This document shows positions 51,699-60,542 of a DNA stretch of 64,000 nucleotides, piece after piece (the first letter of the stretch is position 1; each line of letters begins with the position of its first letter). The notes beneath the pieces were generated by a model. It had not been told where the DNA came from. It ran no database searches and worked only from the letters and a program-made list of their open reading frames with translations. The stretch covers positions 62,001 through 126,000 of the forward strand of contig NZ_SDHY01000007.1 in assembly GCF_004118285.1 (NCBI RefSeq), given 5' to 3'. The position numbers and the translations under genes are program-made. The stretch is from Aquirufa rosea (GTDB lineage Bacteria; Bacteroidota; Bacteroidia; Cytophagales; Spirosomataceae).

Positions 51699-52898
51699 AT
51701 GACCCACCAAATATCTTCGAAAAACTTGAAAAAGCTATCTTTTGAGGACACCCAAATCGCCTTTGCTTCTAAAAGCGACTTCCAACTCCGCAAGTCCTAC
51801 TGGATATTTGCGATAATGAACCAAAATTGGCTGGTAAAGTTAGGGACTTTTTTCATCAAATTGTTCCTTTTCTTGCATTTACCTGTTAAAAAAATAATAA
51901 AAACTACTCTTTTCGGTCAATTTTGCGGAGGAGAAACTATTCAAGAGTGCCAAAGTACTATTGATCAACTCGACAAAGCTCACATTGGGACAATCCTCGA
52001 TTATTCGGTAGAGGGGGAAGAAAACGACAAATCTTTCCAAATCACTAAAAATGAAATCCTTAAAACTATAGCCGAGTCGCATGATAGCCCAGCTATTCCC
52101 TATGCTGTTTTCAAAATGACTGGGATTTTCAATTCAGAGTTATTAGAAAAATACCAAACCGAAAAGGGGCTAGATGAGGAAGAGGAAGTTAACTTCTTGA
52201 AAAGCAAGGATTATCTCATTGAAATTTGTGAGGAAGCTTACAAGCAGCAGGTTAGATTATTTATAGATGCGGAGGAAAGTTGGATTCAAAATAGTATCGA
52301 TGAACTTTGCTATGAAATGATGTCAAAATACAATAAAGATACTGCCATCATTTTTAATACCTTCCAAATGTATCGAGTAGATATGTTGGCCAACCTTCAA
52401 CAGGCCATCCAAGTGGCTAAAGATAAACGTTATTTTTTAGGTGTTAAATTAGTTCGTGGTGCATACTTAGAAAAAGAACGTCTTCGTGCACACGAAGAGG
52501 AGTATTCCGAACCATTGCACAAGGAGAAAGAAGCCACCGACCGAGACTTCAATTTTGGTATTCAGGCATGCTTAGAAAATCTAGACCACGTGCATTTTTG
52601 TGTGGGTACACATAATGAGCAAAGTTGTCAACTTCTTTGTCAATGGATGGAGGAAAAAAGTATCCCACAAGATCATCCCAACATCTATTTTGCACAATTA
52701 TTGGGCATGTCAGACAATATATCGTACAACTTAGCGTCATCAGGTTATAATGTGGCCAAATATGTACCCTATGGTCCCGTGTCTGCTGTGATGCCATATT
52801 TATTCCGCCGAGCTGAGGAAAATAGCTCCATCGCAGGACAAACTTCTCGTGAGTTTGCCTTATTACAAAAAGAAGTGAGCCGAAGAAAAAATCTATGA
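51699..52898 (+). CDS. Proline dehydrogenase
   Basis: A 399-residue monofunctional FAD enzyme oxidising proline to pyrroline-5-carboxylate. The TIM-barrel PRODH signatures FIDAEESWIQ, KLVRGAYLEKER, FCVGTHNEQS and the late NVAKYVPYGPV with a YLFRRAEEN substrate-arginine motif are visible. PutA-type P5C dehydrogenase domain is absent, so that step is elsewhere. No signal peptide; it is probably peripheral at the inner membrane. Overlaps lspA by 4 bp (ATGA). Confidence 0.92.
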   Translation: MTHQISSKNLKKLSFEDTQIAFASKSDFQLRKSYWIFAIMNQNWLVKLGTFFIKLFLFLHLPVKKIIKTTLFGQFCGGETIQECQSTIDQLDKAHIGTILDYSVEGEENDKSFQITKNEILKTIAESHDSPAIPYAVFKMTGIFNSELLEKYQTEKGLDEEEEVNFLKSKDYLIEICEEAYKQQVRLFIDAEESWIQNSIDELCYEMMSKYNKDTAIIFNTFQMYRVDMLANLQQAIQVAKDKRYFLGVKLVRGAYLEKERLRAHEEEYSEPLHKEKEATDRDFNFGIQACLENLDHVHFCVGTHNEQSCQLLCQWMEEKSIPQDHPNIYFAQLLGMSDNISYNLASSGYNVAKYVPYGPVSAVMPYLFRRAEENSSIAGQTSREFALLQKEVSRRKNL

Positions 52899-53545
52899 AT
52901 TTGAAAAATTACCGCTATTTTTTGGTCAGCCTTGCTATCATTCTTATTGACCAAGCTATCAAATTATCTGTCCATTTCTTTATGGAACCGGGTTATTTTG
53001 GTCAAATAGAAATCATTGGTAGTTATTTCAAATTACATTATACCTTAAATCCAGGTATGGCCTTTGGTATACAATTAGGCACCATATATGGTAAATTGAT
53101 GCTCACGACTTTCCGTATAATAGCCATGTTTGGCATCGGGTATTATCTGTTTAGCTTTACTAAAAAGCAAATGCATGCGGGCCTTTTAACTTGTATGGGA
53201 TTAATTTTAGGAGGTGCAATTGGTAATTTAATTGATTCCATATTTTATGGAGTGTGGTTCAACAACGCCCCTCCTAATGCTCCAATGACCTGGTTTCATG
53301 GTCAGGTGATTGATATGTTCTTCTTTGATATTTGGGAAGGAATTCTGCCCAACTGGGTTCCTATTTGGGGAGGAAGTTATTATTCTACACCCATATTTAA
53401 TTTTGCTGATGCAGCCATCTTCTGCGGTGTAGTTATTTTCCTTATTTTCCAAAATAAGTTTTTGGAAAAAAACGACGATAAATTAGCTAGTAGTTCCCCG
53501 GCCGAATTGTCAAAGGCAACAGAAGAGGAAGAAAACTTCGATTAA
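52895..53545 (+). CDS. lspA: Lipoprotein signal peptidase II with enlarged periplasmic loop
   Basis: A 216-residue four-helix aspartic peptidase that removes lipoprotein signal peptides after lipidation. DQAIKLSVHFF, the LNPGMAFG box, GNLIDSIFYG (catalytic Asp114) and FNFADAAIFCG (catalytic Asp172) are present. The spacing between the two aspartates is 58 residues, about 30 more than in E. coli LspA (27), because of a loop rich in Trp, Asn, Pro and Gly. A charged tail (after about 187) ends the protein. It serves the many lipoproteins of this lineage. Confidence 0.93.
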   Translation: MNLKNYRYFLVSLAIILIDQAIKLSVHFFMEPGYFGQIEIIGSYFKLHYTLNPGMAFGIQLGTIYGKLMLTTFRIIAMFGIGYYLFSFTKKQMHAGLLTCMGLILGGAIGNLIDSIFYGVWFNNAPPNAPMTWFHGQVIDMFFFDIWEGILPNWVPIWGGSYYSTPIFNFADAAIFCGVVIFLIFQNKFLEKNDDKLASSSPAELSKATEEEENFD

Positions 53546-53576
53546 GAATTAAGAGGGATTTATCGTATCTTGTAGT

Positions 53577-54305
53577 ATGGAAACCTATACCCTCTTCTTT
53601 TTCCTTGCTCTTTTAGCCGAAATGATTGGAACGGTTAGTGGTTTTGGCTCCTCCATTCTTTTTGTTCCATTGGCCTCACTAATCTTGGATTTTAAGATTG
53701 TATTAGGCATCACGGCTGTCTTTCATGTCTTTAGTAATACTTCCAAAATACTATTATTTAGAAAAGGTATTGACAAAAACATAGTGGTAAAACTCGGCAT
53801 ACCTGCTGTTTTATTTGTGATTTTAGGCGCATTACTTACGCATTACATTCCTCAAAAAAAGATTGAGTTGGGGATGAATCTAATCATCCTAGCTTTATCC
53901 ATTTACCTCATATCGGGAGCCAGTAGTCGTATTCAAAAAAACAATCGCAATTTGTATACAGGTGGTGCTATATCTGGTTTTTTAGCTGGACTTATCGGAA
54001 CAGGTGGGGCTATTCGAGGAATTACCTTAGCCGCATTTCAATTAGAAAAAGATGTCTTTATTGCTACCTCTGCCGTCATTGACTTTGGGGTGGACTTAAG
54101 TCGGGCCGTAGTCTACATATCCCAAGGATACTTTCACCAAGAGCACCTGGTTCTTATTCCCTTTTTGATAGTAATCAGCATTTTAGGTACCTATTTAGGC
54201 AAGGTGGTTCTGACTAAAATCTCAGAAAAGGCCTTTCGTTACATTGTGTTATCTGTAATCATCATTACCACAGTGATACAAACTATTCATTATTTTAAAG
54301 ATTAA
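53577..54305 (+). CDS. TauE/SafE family membrane transporter
   Basis: A 242-residue inner-membrane protein of seven or eight helices. The N-terminal GTVSGFGSSILFVPLASLIL and the second-half GFLAGLIGTGGAIRG motif form the TauE/SafE repeat. Members move sulfite, sulfoacetate or other organic anions. It follows lspA by 31 bp and may be in the same operon. Confidence 0.87.
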   Translation: METYTLFFFLALLAEMIGTVSGFGSSILFVPLASLILDFKIVLGITAVFHVFSNTSKILLFRKGIDKNIVVKLGIPAVLFVILGALLTHYIPQKKIELGMNLIILALSIYLISGASSRIQKNNRNLYTGGAISGFLAGLIGTGGAIRGITLAAFQLEKDVFIATSAVIDFGVDLSRAVVYISQGYFHQEHLVLIPFLIVISILGTYLGKVVLTKISEKAFRYIVLSVIIITTVIQTIHYFKD

Positions 54306-54459
54306 GGCATTAATTAATATCAGTATTTTATACTAAAATGACGTTTCCTAAGGGATTTATATCGAAATTGCCCTATAATTCAACTATTCTTCCTAATCAA
54401 CGAGGGAACCATTGCCTTTTATTAGGCGTTAAGAAAATATCATCATAGAAATTCATCAA

Positions 54460-54936
54460 ATGACCAACACCAATCTGATCGGACTTGACAGTCAGAAATC
54501 AAAGGAATTAGCTGCCAAATTGAATATTTTGTTGGCTGACTATCAAATATTGTACATCAATGCCAGAGGGTTTCATTGGAATATCGCGGGAGAAAAATTT
54601 TTCGAGTTACACTTGAAATTTGAAGAGATTTATAATGATGCTTTATTAAAAATTGATGAAATCGCAGAGCGAATTCTAACCTTAGGATTTACACCTTTGC
54701 ATTCTTTTTCAGATTATGTGGCTACAGCTAGCATCAAAGAAGTGAAAGATGTGTCGGATGGTAAAGAAGCCCTAAGCCACATTTTAAGTAGTTTTCAAGC
54801 ATTAATATTATTAGAAAGAGAATTGCTCAATTTGGCTACTGAGGCCCAAGATGAGGGTACCAATGCTCTGATGAGTGATTACATTAGAGAGCAAGAAAAA
54901 TCCATTTGGATGTTCGCTGCATTTCTTAAAAAATAG
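54460..54936 (+). CDS. dps: Dps-family ferritin-like protein
   Basis: A 158-residue four-helix protein of the Dps/miniferritin group that oxidises and stores iron and protects DNA under starvation or peroxide. The ferroxidase segment ARGFHWNIAGEKFFELHLKFEEIYNDALLKIDE has the expected His, Asp and Glu ligands. It stands alone, 154 bp after the TauE gene. No PerR-type operator can be claimed. Confidence 0.92.
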   Translation: MTNTNLIGLDSQKSKELAAKLNILLADYQILYINARGFHWNIAGEKFFELHLKFEEIYNDALLKIDEIAERILTLGFTPLHSFSDYVATASIKEVKDVSDGKEALSHILSSFQALILLERELLNLATEAQDEGTNALMSDYIREQEKSIWMFAAFLKK

Positions 54937-55027
54937 CTTAAATTTTGTCTATTGTCAGACACAGAGTTCCTTTTCGTCCGGCCGGAGATTAAGAAATCAA
55001 CATAATTCGGTCGGTAAAATAAAAGGT

Positions 55028-56353
55028 ATGAGTACATTTGAATCATTACAATTAGTAGAGCCCATTTTAAAGGCTTTGAAATCAGAGGGTTACACCAACC
55101 CCACTCCTATTCAGGAACAATCCATTCCATTAATATTAGAAAGAAAGGATTTATTGGGATGTGCACAAACGGGTACGGGAAAAACGGCGGCATTTGCTAT
55201 TCCTATCATTCAGCTATTGAGTCAAGACAAACATTTGTCTACGGCAAAAAGGCGGATTAGAAGCTTAATTCTAACTCCTACAAGAGAACTAGCCTTACAA
55301 ATTGGGGAGAGTTTCGAGAGTTATGGTAAAAACACACCTTTGCGTTATCAAGTTATATTTGGTGGGGTCAGTCAGTTCAGCCAAGTCAATGCTTTGCGTG
55401 CTGGAGTGGATGTATTAATTGCCACACCGGGAAGATTATTGGATTTGATGAATCAAAAAATCATCAGCCTACATCAAATAGAGATATTTGTATTGGATGA
55501 AGCCGATCGTATGTTGGACATGGGATTTGTGCATGATGTAAAAAAGATCATTTCCCGACTGCCTCAACGCAGGCAATCCTTGTTCTTCTCTGCCACCATG
55601 CCACCGGCAATAGTGGCCTTAGCAAATAGCATTTTACTCGAACCAGCCAAAGTTGAGGTAAGCCCAGTTTCATCCACGGCTAATACCATCAATCAGGTTA
55701 TATATTTTGTTGATAAAGAAAATAAGCGAAGACTTTTGATTGACCTACTTCAGGATAAATCCATTGAAAGAGCTTTAGTCTTTACGAGGACCAAACATGG
55801 AGCAGACCGGGTGGCAAAAGATTTAACCAAGGCGGGTATACATTCTCAGGCTATTCATGGAAATAAATCTCAAAATGCCAGACAGACGGCATTGAATAAC
55901 TTCAAAACCAAGCAGACCAGAGTCTTAGTTGCAACAGATATTGCGGCGCGTGGGATTGACATTGATGAATTAAGTCATGTATTTAACTATGAATTACCCA
56001 ACATTCCAGAATCCTATGTTCATCGTATTGGAAGAACAGGAAGAGCGGGTGCTAGTGGTATAGCCATTGGCTTTTGCGAGGCCGAGGAAAAGGAATATTT
56101 GCGTGATATTCAAAAGTTAATTGGAAAAACTATTCCTGTGGTTGAAGACCATGCTTATCCTTTGAGGAATCATACCATCGTTAAAAAAGCTGCTAAGCCT
56201 CAAAGGCCAACTAGGGAATCTCAAAAAACCACCAATCGTAAATCTTCTGCCCCTATTAAGGTAGATGCTCATGGTAATGCCGTAGTAGAGAAAAAAAGAA
56301 GCGGTCCTTACATGGGATGGAAAAAAAATAAATTCCAAGGAGGAAAGGCTTAG
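55028..56353 (+). CDS. rhlE: DEAD-box RNA helicase, RhlE type
   Basis: A 441-residue ATP-dependent RNA helicase. Q motif (PIQEQSIP), motif I AQTGTGKTAA, motif II DEADRMLDMGF, SAT and the RecA2 motifs ATDIAARGIDIDEL and YVHRIGRTGRAG are intact. A basic, low-complexity tail (about 380-441) follows, typical of RNA-binding extensions. The ATG at 55028 begins MSTFESL, normal for RhlE; an earlier in-frame start in dps would add 51 residues of unrelated sequence. The 91-bp gap upstream contains a GC-rich TCCGGCCGGA palindrome that might form a leader hairpin. Confidence 0.94.
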   Translation: MSTFESLQLVEPILKALKSEGYTNPTPIQEQSIPLILERKDLLGCAQTGTGKTAAFAIPIIQLLSQDKHLSTAKRRIRSLILTPTRELALQIGESFESYGKNTPLRYQVIFGGVSQFSQVNALRAGVDVLIATPGRLLDLMNQKIISLHQIEIFVLDEADRMLDMGFVHDVKKIISRLPQRRQSLFFSATMPPAIVALANSILLEPAKVEVSPVSSTANTINQVIYFVDKENKRRLLIDLLQDKSIERALVFTRTKHGADRVAKDLTKAGIHSQAIHGNKSQNARQTALNNFKTKQTRVLVATDIAARGIDIDELSHVFNYELPNIPESYVHRIGRTGRAGASGIAIGFCEAEEKEYLRDIQKLIGKTIPVVEDHAYPLRNHTIVKKAAKPQRPTRESQKTTNRKSSAPIKVDAHGNAVVEKKRSGPYMGWKKNKFQGGKA

Positions 56354-56432
56354 TCATCATTAAGTTAATTACTGGAATTGTTCCATTGAATTGGCAAGGA
56401 GTGTGATGGAGATGTTATGTGAATTGAATTAT

Positions 56433-56465
56433 AGATTTGTCAACTTTTAAAAAGTTGACAAATCT
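56433..56465. repeat. Palindromic repeat, third type (16-bp arms, 1-base spacer)
   Basis: AGATTTGTCAACTTTT (56433-56448), one A, and AAAAGTTGACAAATCT (56450-56465) form a perfect 16-bp hairpin. The sequence differs from the copies at 44743 and 50385, but the length, the single central base and the TGTxAA...TTT / AAA...TTGACA core are shared. It lies downstream of rhlE with no T run. Confidence 0.65.
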
Positions 56466-56561
56466 TAATTTTTAATCATCTCAATACAATATACCACCAC
56501 AAAAATCAAATTATTTGATAATTATTCATGCAAGGATAATTCTATCAAGTATTATATAAAC

Positions 56562-56598
56562 AGAAAAGAGGGCGCATATTGATATGCACCCTCTTTTT
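56562..56598 (-). terminator. Intrinsic terminator of the bamA-ompH cluster (possibly bidirectional)
   Basis: AGAGGGCGCATAT (56567-56579) pairs with ATATGCACCCTCT (56582-56594) with one G-T pair, and is followed by T runs on both strands (TTTTT on plus, TTTT on minus). It closes the minus-strand ompH transcript. Confidence 0.82.
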
Positions 56599-56618
56599 AT
56601 GTATTCTATTTGAAAAAT

Positions 56619-57224
56619 TTACTTTTTCGGAGCTGGAGTAGCCTGCTTTGTCGCAGGAGCAGCATTATTAGCTGGAGCTGGAGTAGCAGTTACTGGCTTC
56701 GGAGTGATCCCCATTTTCTTCAACACTAAATCAGAAATACTAGCATCTGCAGGGTAGTGCAATAAAATAGGAGCCGTTCCCATACCTGCATCATAATTGA
56801 ATACATAAGTATAAGCATTTTCATTCGCTACTGCATGCATATTTTCTTCGATTTTCTTCAACAAAGGTTGCAATAATTGAGCTTGTTTCTTTTGTAAAGA
56901 TGATTGAGAATTTTGCTGAAACTCTTGAATCGAGGTTTGCAAGTTCTGTAACTCTTTCTCTCTGTCTTGTTTGATAATATCCGCAGTATTGGCAGGTAAT
57001 TTTTCGAATACAGCCAATTTATCTTGAAAATCTTTCACCTTACCTTGATATAAGGTTTCATATTGCTTTTGCGTATTTTTCAAATCCTCTTCCACTTGTT
57101 TAGCTTCGGGCATTTGACTTAATATGTAATCTGCATTGATAAATCCGATCTTAATCTGCGCCTTAAGAGGCATAACAGCCATTCCGAACACTAGGCCCAT
57201 GGCCAACAAAAATTTGGTTTTCAT
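56619..57224 (-). CDS. OmpH/Skp-family periplasmic chaperone (second copy)
   Basis: A 201-residue secreted coiled-coil protein. After the signal peptide (1-22, ending PLKAQ), the motif KIGFINADYILSQMPEAKQVEEDL and a long glutamine/lysine-rich helix are typical of OmpH/Skp, which holds unfolded outer-membrane proteins. The C-terminal 35 residues are a Pro/Ala/Thr-rich tail (KPVTATPAPANNAAPATK), not part of the fold. It follows bamA and another ompH copy. Confidence 0.9.
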   Translation of the reverse strand: MKTKFLLAMGLVFGMAVMPLKAQIKIGFINADYILSQMPEAKQVEEDLKNTQKQYETLYQGKVKDFQDKLAVFEKLPANTADIIKQDREKELQNLQTSIQEFQQNSQSSLQKKQAQLLQPLLKKIEENMHAVANENAYTYVFNYDAGMGTAPILLHYPADASISDLVLKKMGITPKPVTATPAPANNAAPATKQATPAPKK

Positions 57225-57244
57225 ACGTAAGTTTAATTGATTAA

Positions 57245-57820
57245 TTATTTTTCTTTTACTGGTTTACTTTTATCAGTTGATTTATCGACCAAGTTAGGAT
57301 CCAATTCCAATCCTAATTCTTCCAACACATAATCAGAATAGTCGTGTACTGGATTGGTATAAATCATAGCCAATCCATCGTTTGCTTTATCAAAAAGGAA
57401 GTCTAATCGCTTTTGACGAACAACCTTTTCTACTGCTTTGGAGATTTCATCCAAAATAGGCTTTAGGGCGGCTTGTTTAAATTTAAACAATTCACCCTCA
57501 GTACCAAAAATCCTGTTCTGGAAGGATTTAGCCTCAAGGTCTTTCTGACGAATCGCATTCAGCCTTTGTTGACGCAAGTCCTCCGTTAGGAGTAGTTCTT
57601 CCAATTTAAAATCGCGCTCTAATTTTGCTACCTCCTCATTCTTGTTAGAAATCTCTTGAATCCACTGCTGAGTCATTTGATCTATCTTACCTTGGACTTG
57701 TTTGTATTCCGGCATTTTAGAAGTAATGAACTCGGTATCGATATAGCCAAATTTCTGAGCGAAGGACCTTTGCCCTAGCACAGTAAGCATCAAAATTAAG
57801 AAAAAAATCGACTTTTTCAT
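57245..57820 (-). CDS. OmpH/Skp-family periplasmic chaperone (first copy)
   Basis: A 191-residue secreted protein with signal peptide (ending RSFAQ), then KFGYIDTEFITSKMPEYKQVQ and a charged coiled coil (about 45-120), and a VHDYSDYVLEELGLE end like its neighbour. The pair probably arose by duplication and both lie just downstream of bamA, whose substrates they would chaperone. Confidence 0.9.
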   Translation of the reverse strand: MKKSIFFLILMLTVLGQRSFAQKFGYIDTEFITSKMPEYKQVQGKIDQMTQQWIQEISNKNEEVAKLERDFKLEELLLTEDLRQQRLNAIRQKDLEAKSFQNRIFGTEGELFKFKQAALKPILDEISKAVEKVVRQKRLDFLFDKANDGLAMIYTNPVHDYSDYVLEELGLELDPNLVDKSTDKSKPVKEK

Positions 57821-57837
57821 TGTATGCTTTTAAATCA

Positions 57838-60534
57838 CTATCGAATCTGCTGACCAATAGAGAAGGTAAAGGCTTGTCGGCCAAAATCACTGTCTCCCGG
57901 TCTAGGCTTGTCAAATCCAAATCCGTAATCGATACCAATCATACCAAAGGCTGGCATAAAAATACGCGCACCCACACCAGCTGATTTATAAAGATTAAAC
58001 GGATTATAATCCGACAGAGATGAGAAGTTGTTTCCTCCCTCAGCAAATCCTAAGACAAAAATAGTAGCCGATGGATTTAAAGATACTGGATACCTTACCT
58101 CCATAACAAATTTATTGTAAGCTACACCCCCATTACCATAAGAACCCGAAGGTCCAATGATACGGTCTTTATACCCTCTTAATCCGACGATATCACGGTT
58201 AAATGAGAATCCCTGTACCATACCAGAACCACCCAGGTCAAAACGTTCAAATCTGGTAGTTTCTTTACCACCGTAGGAGCCTAAGAAACCTAAGTGTGCA
58301 CGTGTATGCAAGACGAATTTTCCTGCCAAGGGACTAAACCAACTAGCATCCAACATCCATTTATGGTACTCAATCAATTGACCCGATTTATTACCTCCCA
58401 ATAAGGAATATGGAGGCGTTAGAGAAGCGGTCAATGAGAAACTAGAACCAGATCGGGCAAAGGTTGGGTTATCAATACTGTTTCGTGAGAAATTCGTCAT
58501 GAATGTCACAGAGGTAGAAATACCTTGCGGGTATGCCCAAGTATAATAACGGTCTACATCATATTGAGAAAAAGACAAGGAATGGCTCAAGGAGAAATAG
58601 TCATCTGGCCATTTTAAACGCTTACCCAAACTGAATGTAATACTGTTGACGTTGAAGTGAGCAGACAACAAGGAATCTGGTACTGAATAGCTTTGGTATC
58701 CACCATAACCACCATAACCACCATAACCACCATAACCACCGTATCCTCCGTAGCCACCTAAACCTCCTAAACCATAGCCACCCCCAAGGCCACCGTAGCC
58801 TCCGCCATAACCACCACCGTAACCACCATAGCCTGTGGTTCTGAATTGGTATGGATAGGAAATACTTCTGTTCAATGAAATGGAGAATGAGTTTGGCTTT
58901 TTACCCCCCAACCAAGGCTCCGTGAAAGTCAAACTGTAATTTTGGAATGCTGCCCCATTCGCTTGGAAACGTACTGCCAATTTCTGTCCATCTCCAGCTG
59001 GTAATGGGCGCCATGCCGCCCAATTAGTTAAATTTTTGGCCGAAAAATTATTAAATACAACCCCAAGAGTTCCCACAAATCCAACATAACCACCCCAACC
59101 TCCTGATAGCTCAATTTGGTCAGAAGGTTTTTCTTCTACGTTGTATTCAATATCCACAGTACCGTCGGGTCTTGGCTGAGGATTGGGTGAAATTTTCTCT
59201 GGGTTAAAATACCCAATTTGAGATAATTCACGTACCGTACGAATAATCGCAGATTTGTTGAATTTTTGACCTGGCAAAGTACGTATCTCACGCATCACCA
59301 CGTGGTCAGAAGTCTTCGTATTACCATTCAAAATAACCTTATTGATGGTCGCTTGCTTACCTTCTGAAATACGAATAGTTAAGTCAATAGAGTCTCCAAC
59401 GATAGCCGTTTCAACAGGTTCAGCATTGTAATATAAATAACCATTGTCCATGTAAACTGAACTCAGGTCTTCACCTGGGTTACCGCCCATTTTCTTATCT
59501 AATTCCTCTGTATTGTAAACATCCCCTTTCTTAACACCCAACACATCCTTTAACACCGAATCAGGATAAATGTAATTTCCTTCAAAGAAAATATTCCTGT
59601 AATAATATTTGTGGCCTTGTATCAATTTCACCTTCAAGTTGACAGAGGCATTGTCATAGCGATATACCGAGTCGGCTACCACTTGGAAATCCCGGAAACC
59701 TAATTTATTCATTGCTCCCAAAAGCTTTTCTTTATCTTCTTCCCATTTCTTGGGAACAAATTTGGATGGCTTGAAAATACGACCAAAACGCATTTGTTTG
59801 GTATTTTTAATCTTACGCAAAATCAATGAACGCTGGGAAGGATCTATCCCATCCAAAATGATTTGCTTCACTTTCACCTTATCTCCTTTGTTGATGGTAA
59901 CTACCAGCGTTGCATTATTGCCTTTGGTGGTATCTGTTTTGATCACCGATTTCGTGGTGATATTCAATCGACCTTTTTCTTGGTAATATTTACGAATAAC
60001 CAGCTCTAAATTTTTACGTAAAGTTTCTGTAATGATTTTCCCCTTGTAAGTCTTTACTTTCTCGTTCAGGGTCTCTCTTTCCCCTTTTTTGATTCCGACA
60101 TAATTGATAGCAAACAAACGAGGTCTTTCTTTCAAATTAATGCGCAACCAGATTTTCTCTCCTTCTACTTTCTCGGCAAATATTTCAACATCTTCTAGAA
60201 TACCTTGATCCATGATTTTTTTAATGGCAGAAGCAATAGCGTCACCCGGAACCTTAATTTTATCCCCCACTTGCAAACCAGAAATGTTTACCATGGAATT
60301 CCCATCATAGAATTGGGATCCAGATATAGTAATACCTCCGATGGTATATTCTTGGGGAACGGCATAAGAAAAGCTAGGTTCAGTACTACTTGGAGTGGTA
60401 GAAAATAAACGTCCACCCAAGACTTGAGCCTGCATCCCCTGACACAATAAAATCATCAAACTGAAAAATAAGCCCAATGACTTCCATGGTAATTGGTACG
60501 CGGTTACTCGATTCATTAAATATTTTTTTTTCAT
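57838..60534 (-). CDS. bamA: Outer membrane protein assembly factor BamA with Gly/Tyr-rich repeat insert
   Basis: An 898-residue Omp85 protein. A signal peptide (about 1-36, ending GMQAQ) is followed by five POTRA-like domains (about 50-480), then a 16-strand barrel with the C-terminal FGMIGIDYGFGFDK and FSIGQQIR end and the conserved loop-6 VRGY-type motif (GLRGYKDR). Residues about 567-613 form a tandem repeat of the triplet Gly-Gly-Tyr with variants GLG and GGG, coded by a 9-bp repeat on the minus strand (58697-58833). It lies between early barrel strands, so it should be an extracellular or interstrand loop. First essential gene of an envelope cluster with uppS upstream and ompH copies downstream. 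Confidence 0.93.
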   Translation of the reverse strand: MKKKYLMNRVTAYQLPWKSLGLFFSLMILLCQGMQAQVLGGRLFSTTPSSTEPSFSYAVPQEYTIGGITISGSQFYDGNSMVNISGLQVGDKIKVPGDAIASAIKKIMDQGILEDVEIFAEKVEGEKIWLRINLKERPRLFAINYVGIKKGERETLNEKVKTYKGKIITETLRKNLELVIRKYYQEKGRLNITTKSVIKTDTTKGNNATLVVTINKGDKVKVKQIILDGIDPSQRSLILRKIKNTKQMRFGRIFKPSKFVPKKWEEDKEKLLGAMNKLGFRDFQVVADSVYRYDNASVNLKVKLIQGHKYYYRNIFFEGNYIYPDSVLKDVLGVKKGDVYNTEELDKKMGGNPGEDLSSVYMDNGYLYYNAEPVETAIVGDSIDLTIRISEGKQATINKVILNGNTKTSDHVVMREIRTLPGQKFNKSAIIRTVRELSQIGYFNPEKISPNPQPRPDGTVDIEYNVEEKPSDQIELSGGWGGYVGFVGTLGVVFNNFSAKNLTNWAAWRPLPAGDGQKLAVRFQANGAAFQNYSLTFTEPWLGGKKPNSFSISLNRSISYPYQFRTTGYGGYGGGYGGGYGGLGGGYGLGGLGGYGGYGGYGGYGGYGGYGGYQSYSVPDSLLSAHFNVNSITFSLGKRLKWPDDYFSLSHSLSFSQYDVDRYYTWAYPQGISTSVTFMTNFSRNSIDNPTFARSGSSFSLTASLTPPYSLLGGNKSGQLIEYHKWMLDASWFSPLAGKFVLHTRAHLGFLGSYGGKETTRFERFDLGGSGMVQGFSFNRDIVGLRGYKDRIIGPSGSYGNGGVAYNKFVMEVRYPVSLNPSATIFVLGFAEGGNNFSSLSDYNPFNLYKSAGVGARIFMPAFGMIGIDYGFGFDKPRPGDSDFGRQAFTFSIGQQIR
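58697..58833 (-). repeat. Tandem Gly-Gly-Tyr coding repeat inside bamA
   Basis: A tract of 9-base units (on the plus strand CCACCATAA) repeats about four times in perfect form at 58700-58740 and then in degenerate form to 58833. It codes for a chain of GGY triplets. It is in frame with bamA and so can vary in length without breaking the gene. Confidence 0.85.
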
Positions 60535-60542
60535 ACGAAGCC

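Noticed and set aside
54875-55027. A 51-residue N-terminal extension of RhlE reaching into dps
   Set aside because: The added residues come from the dps coding region in another frame, and the ATG at 55028 gives the family start.
58697-58833. The GGY repeat as a CRISPR or satellite array
   Set aside because: The unit is 9 bp, in frame and inside bamA, without spacers; it is a coding tandem repeat.
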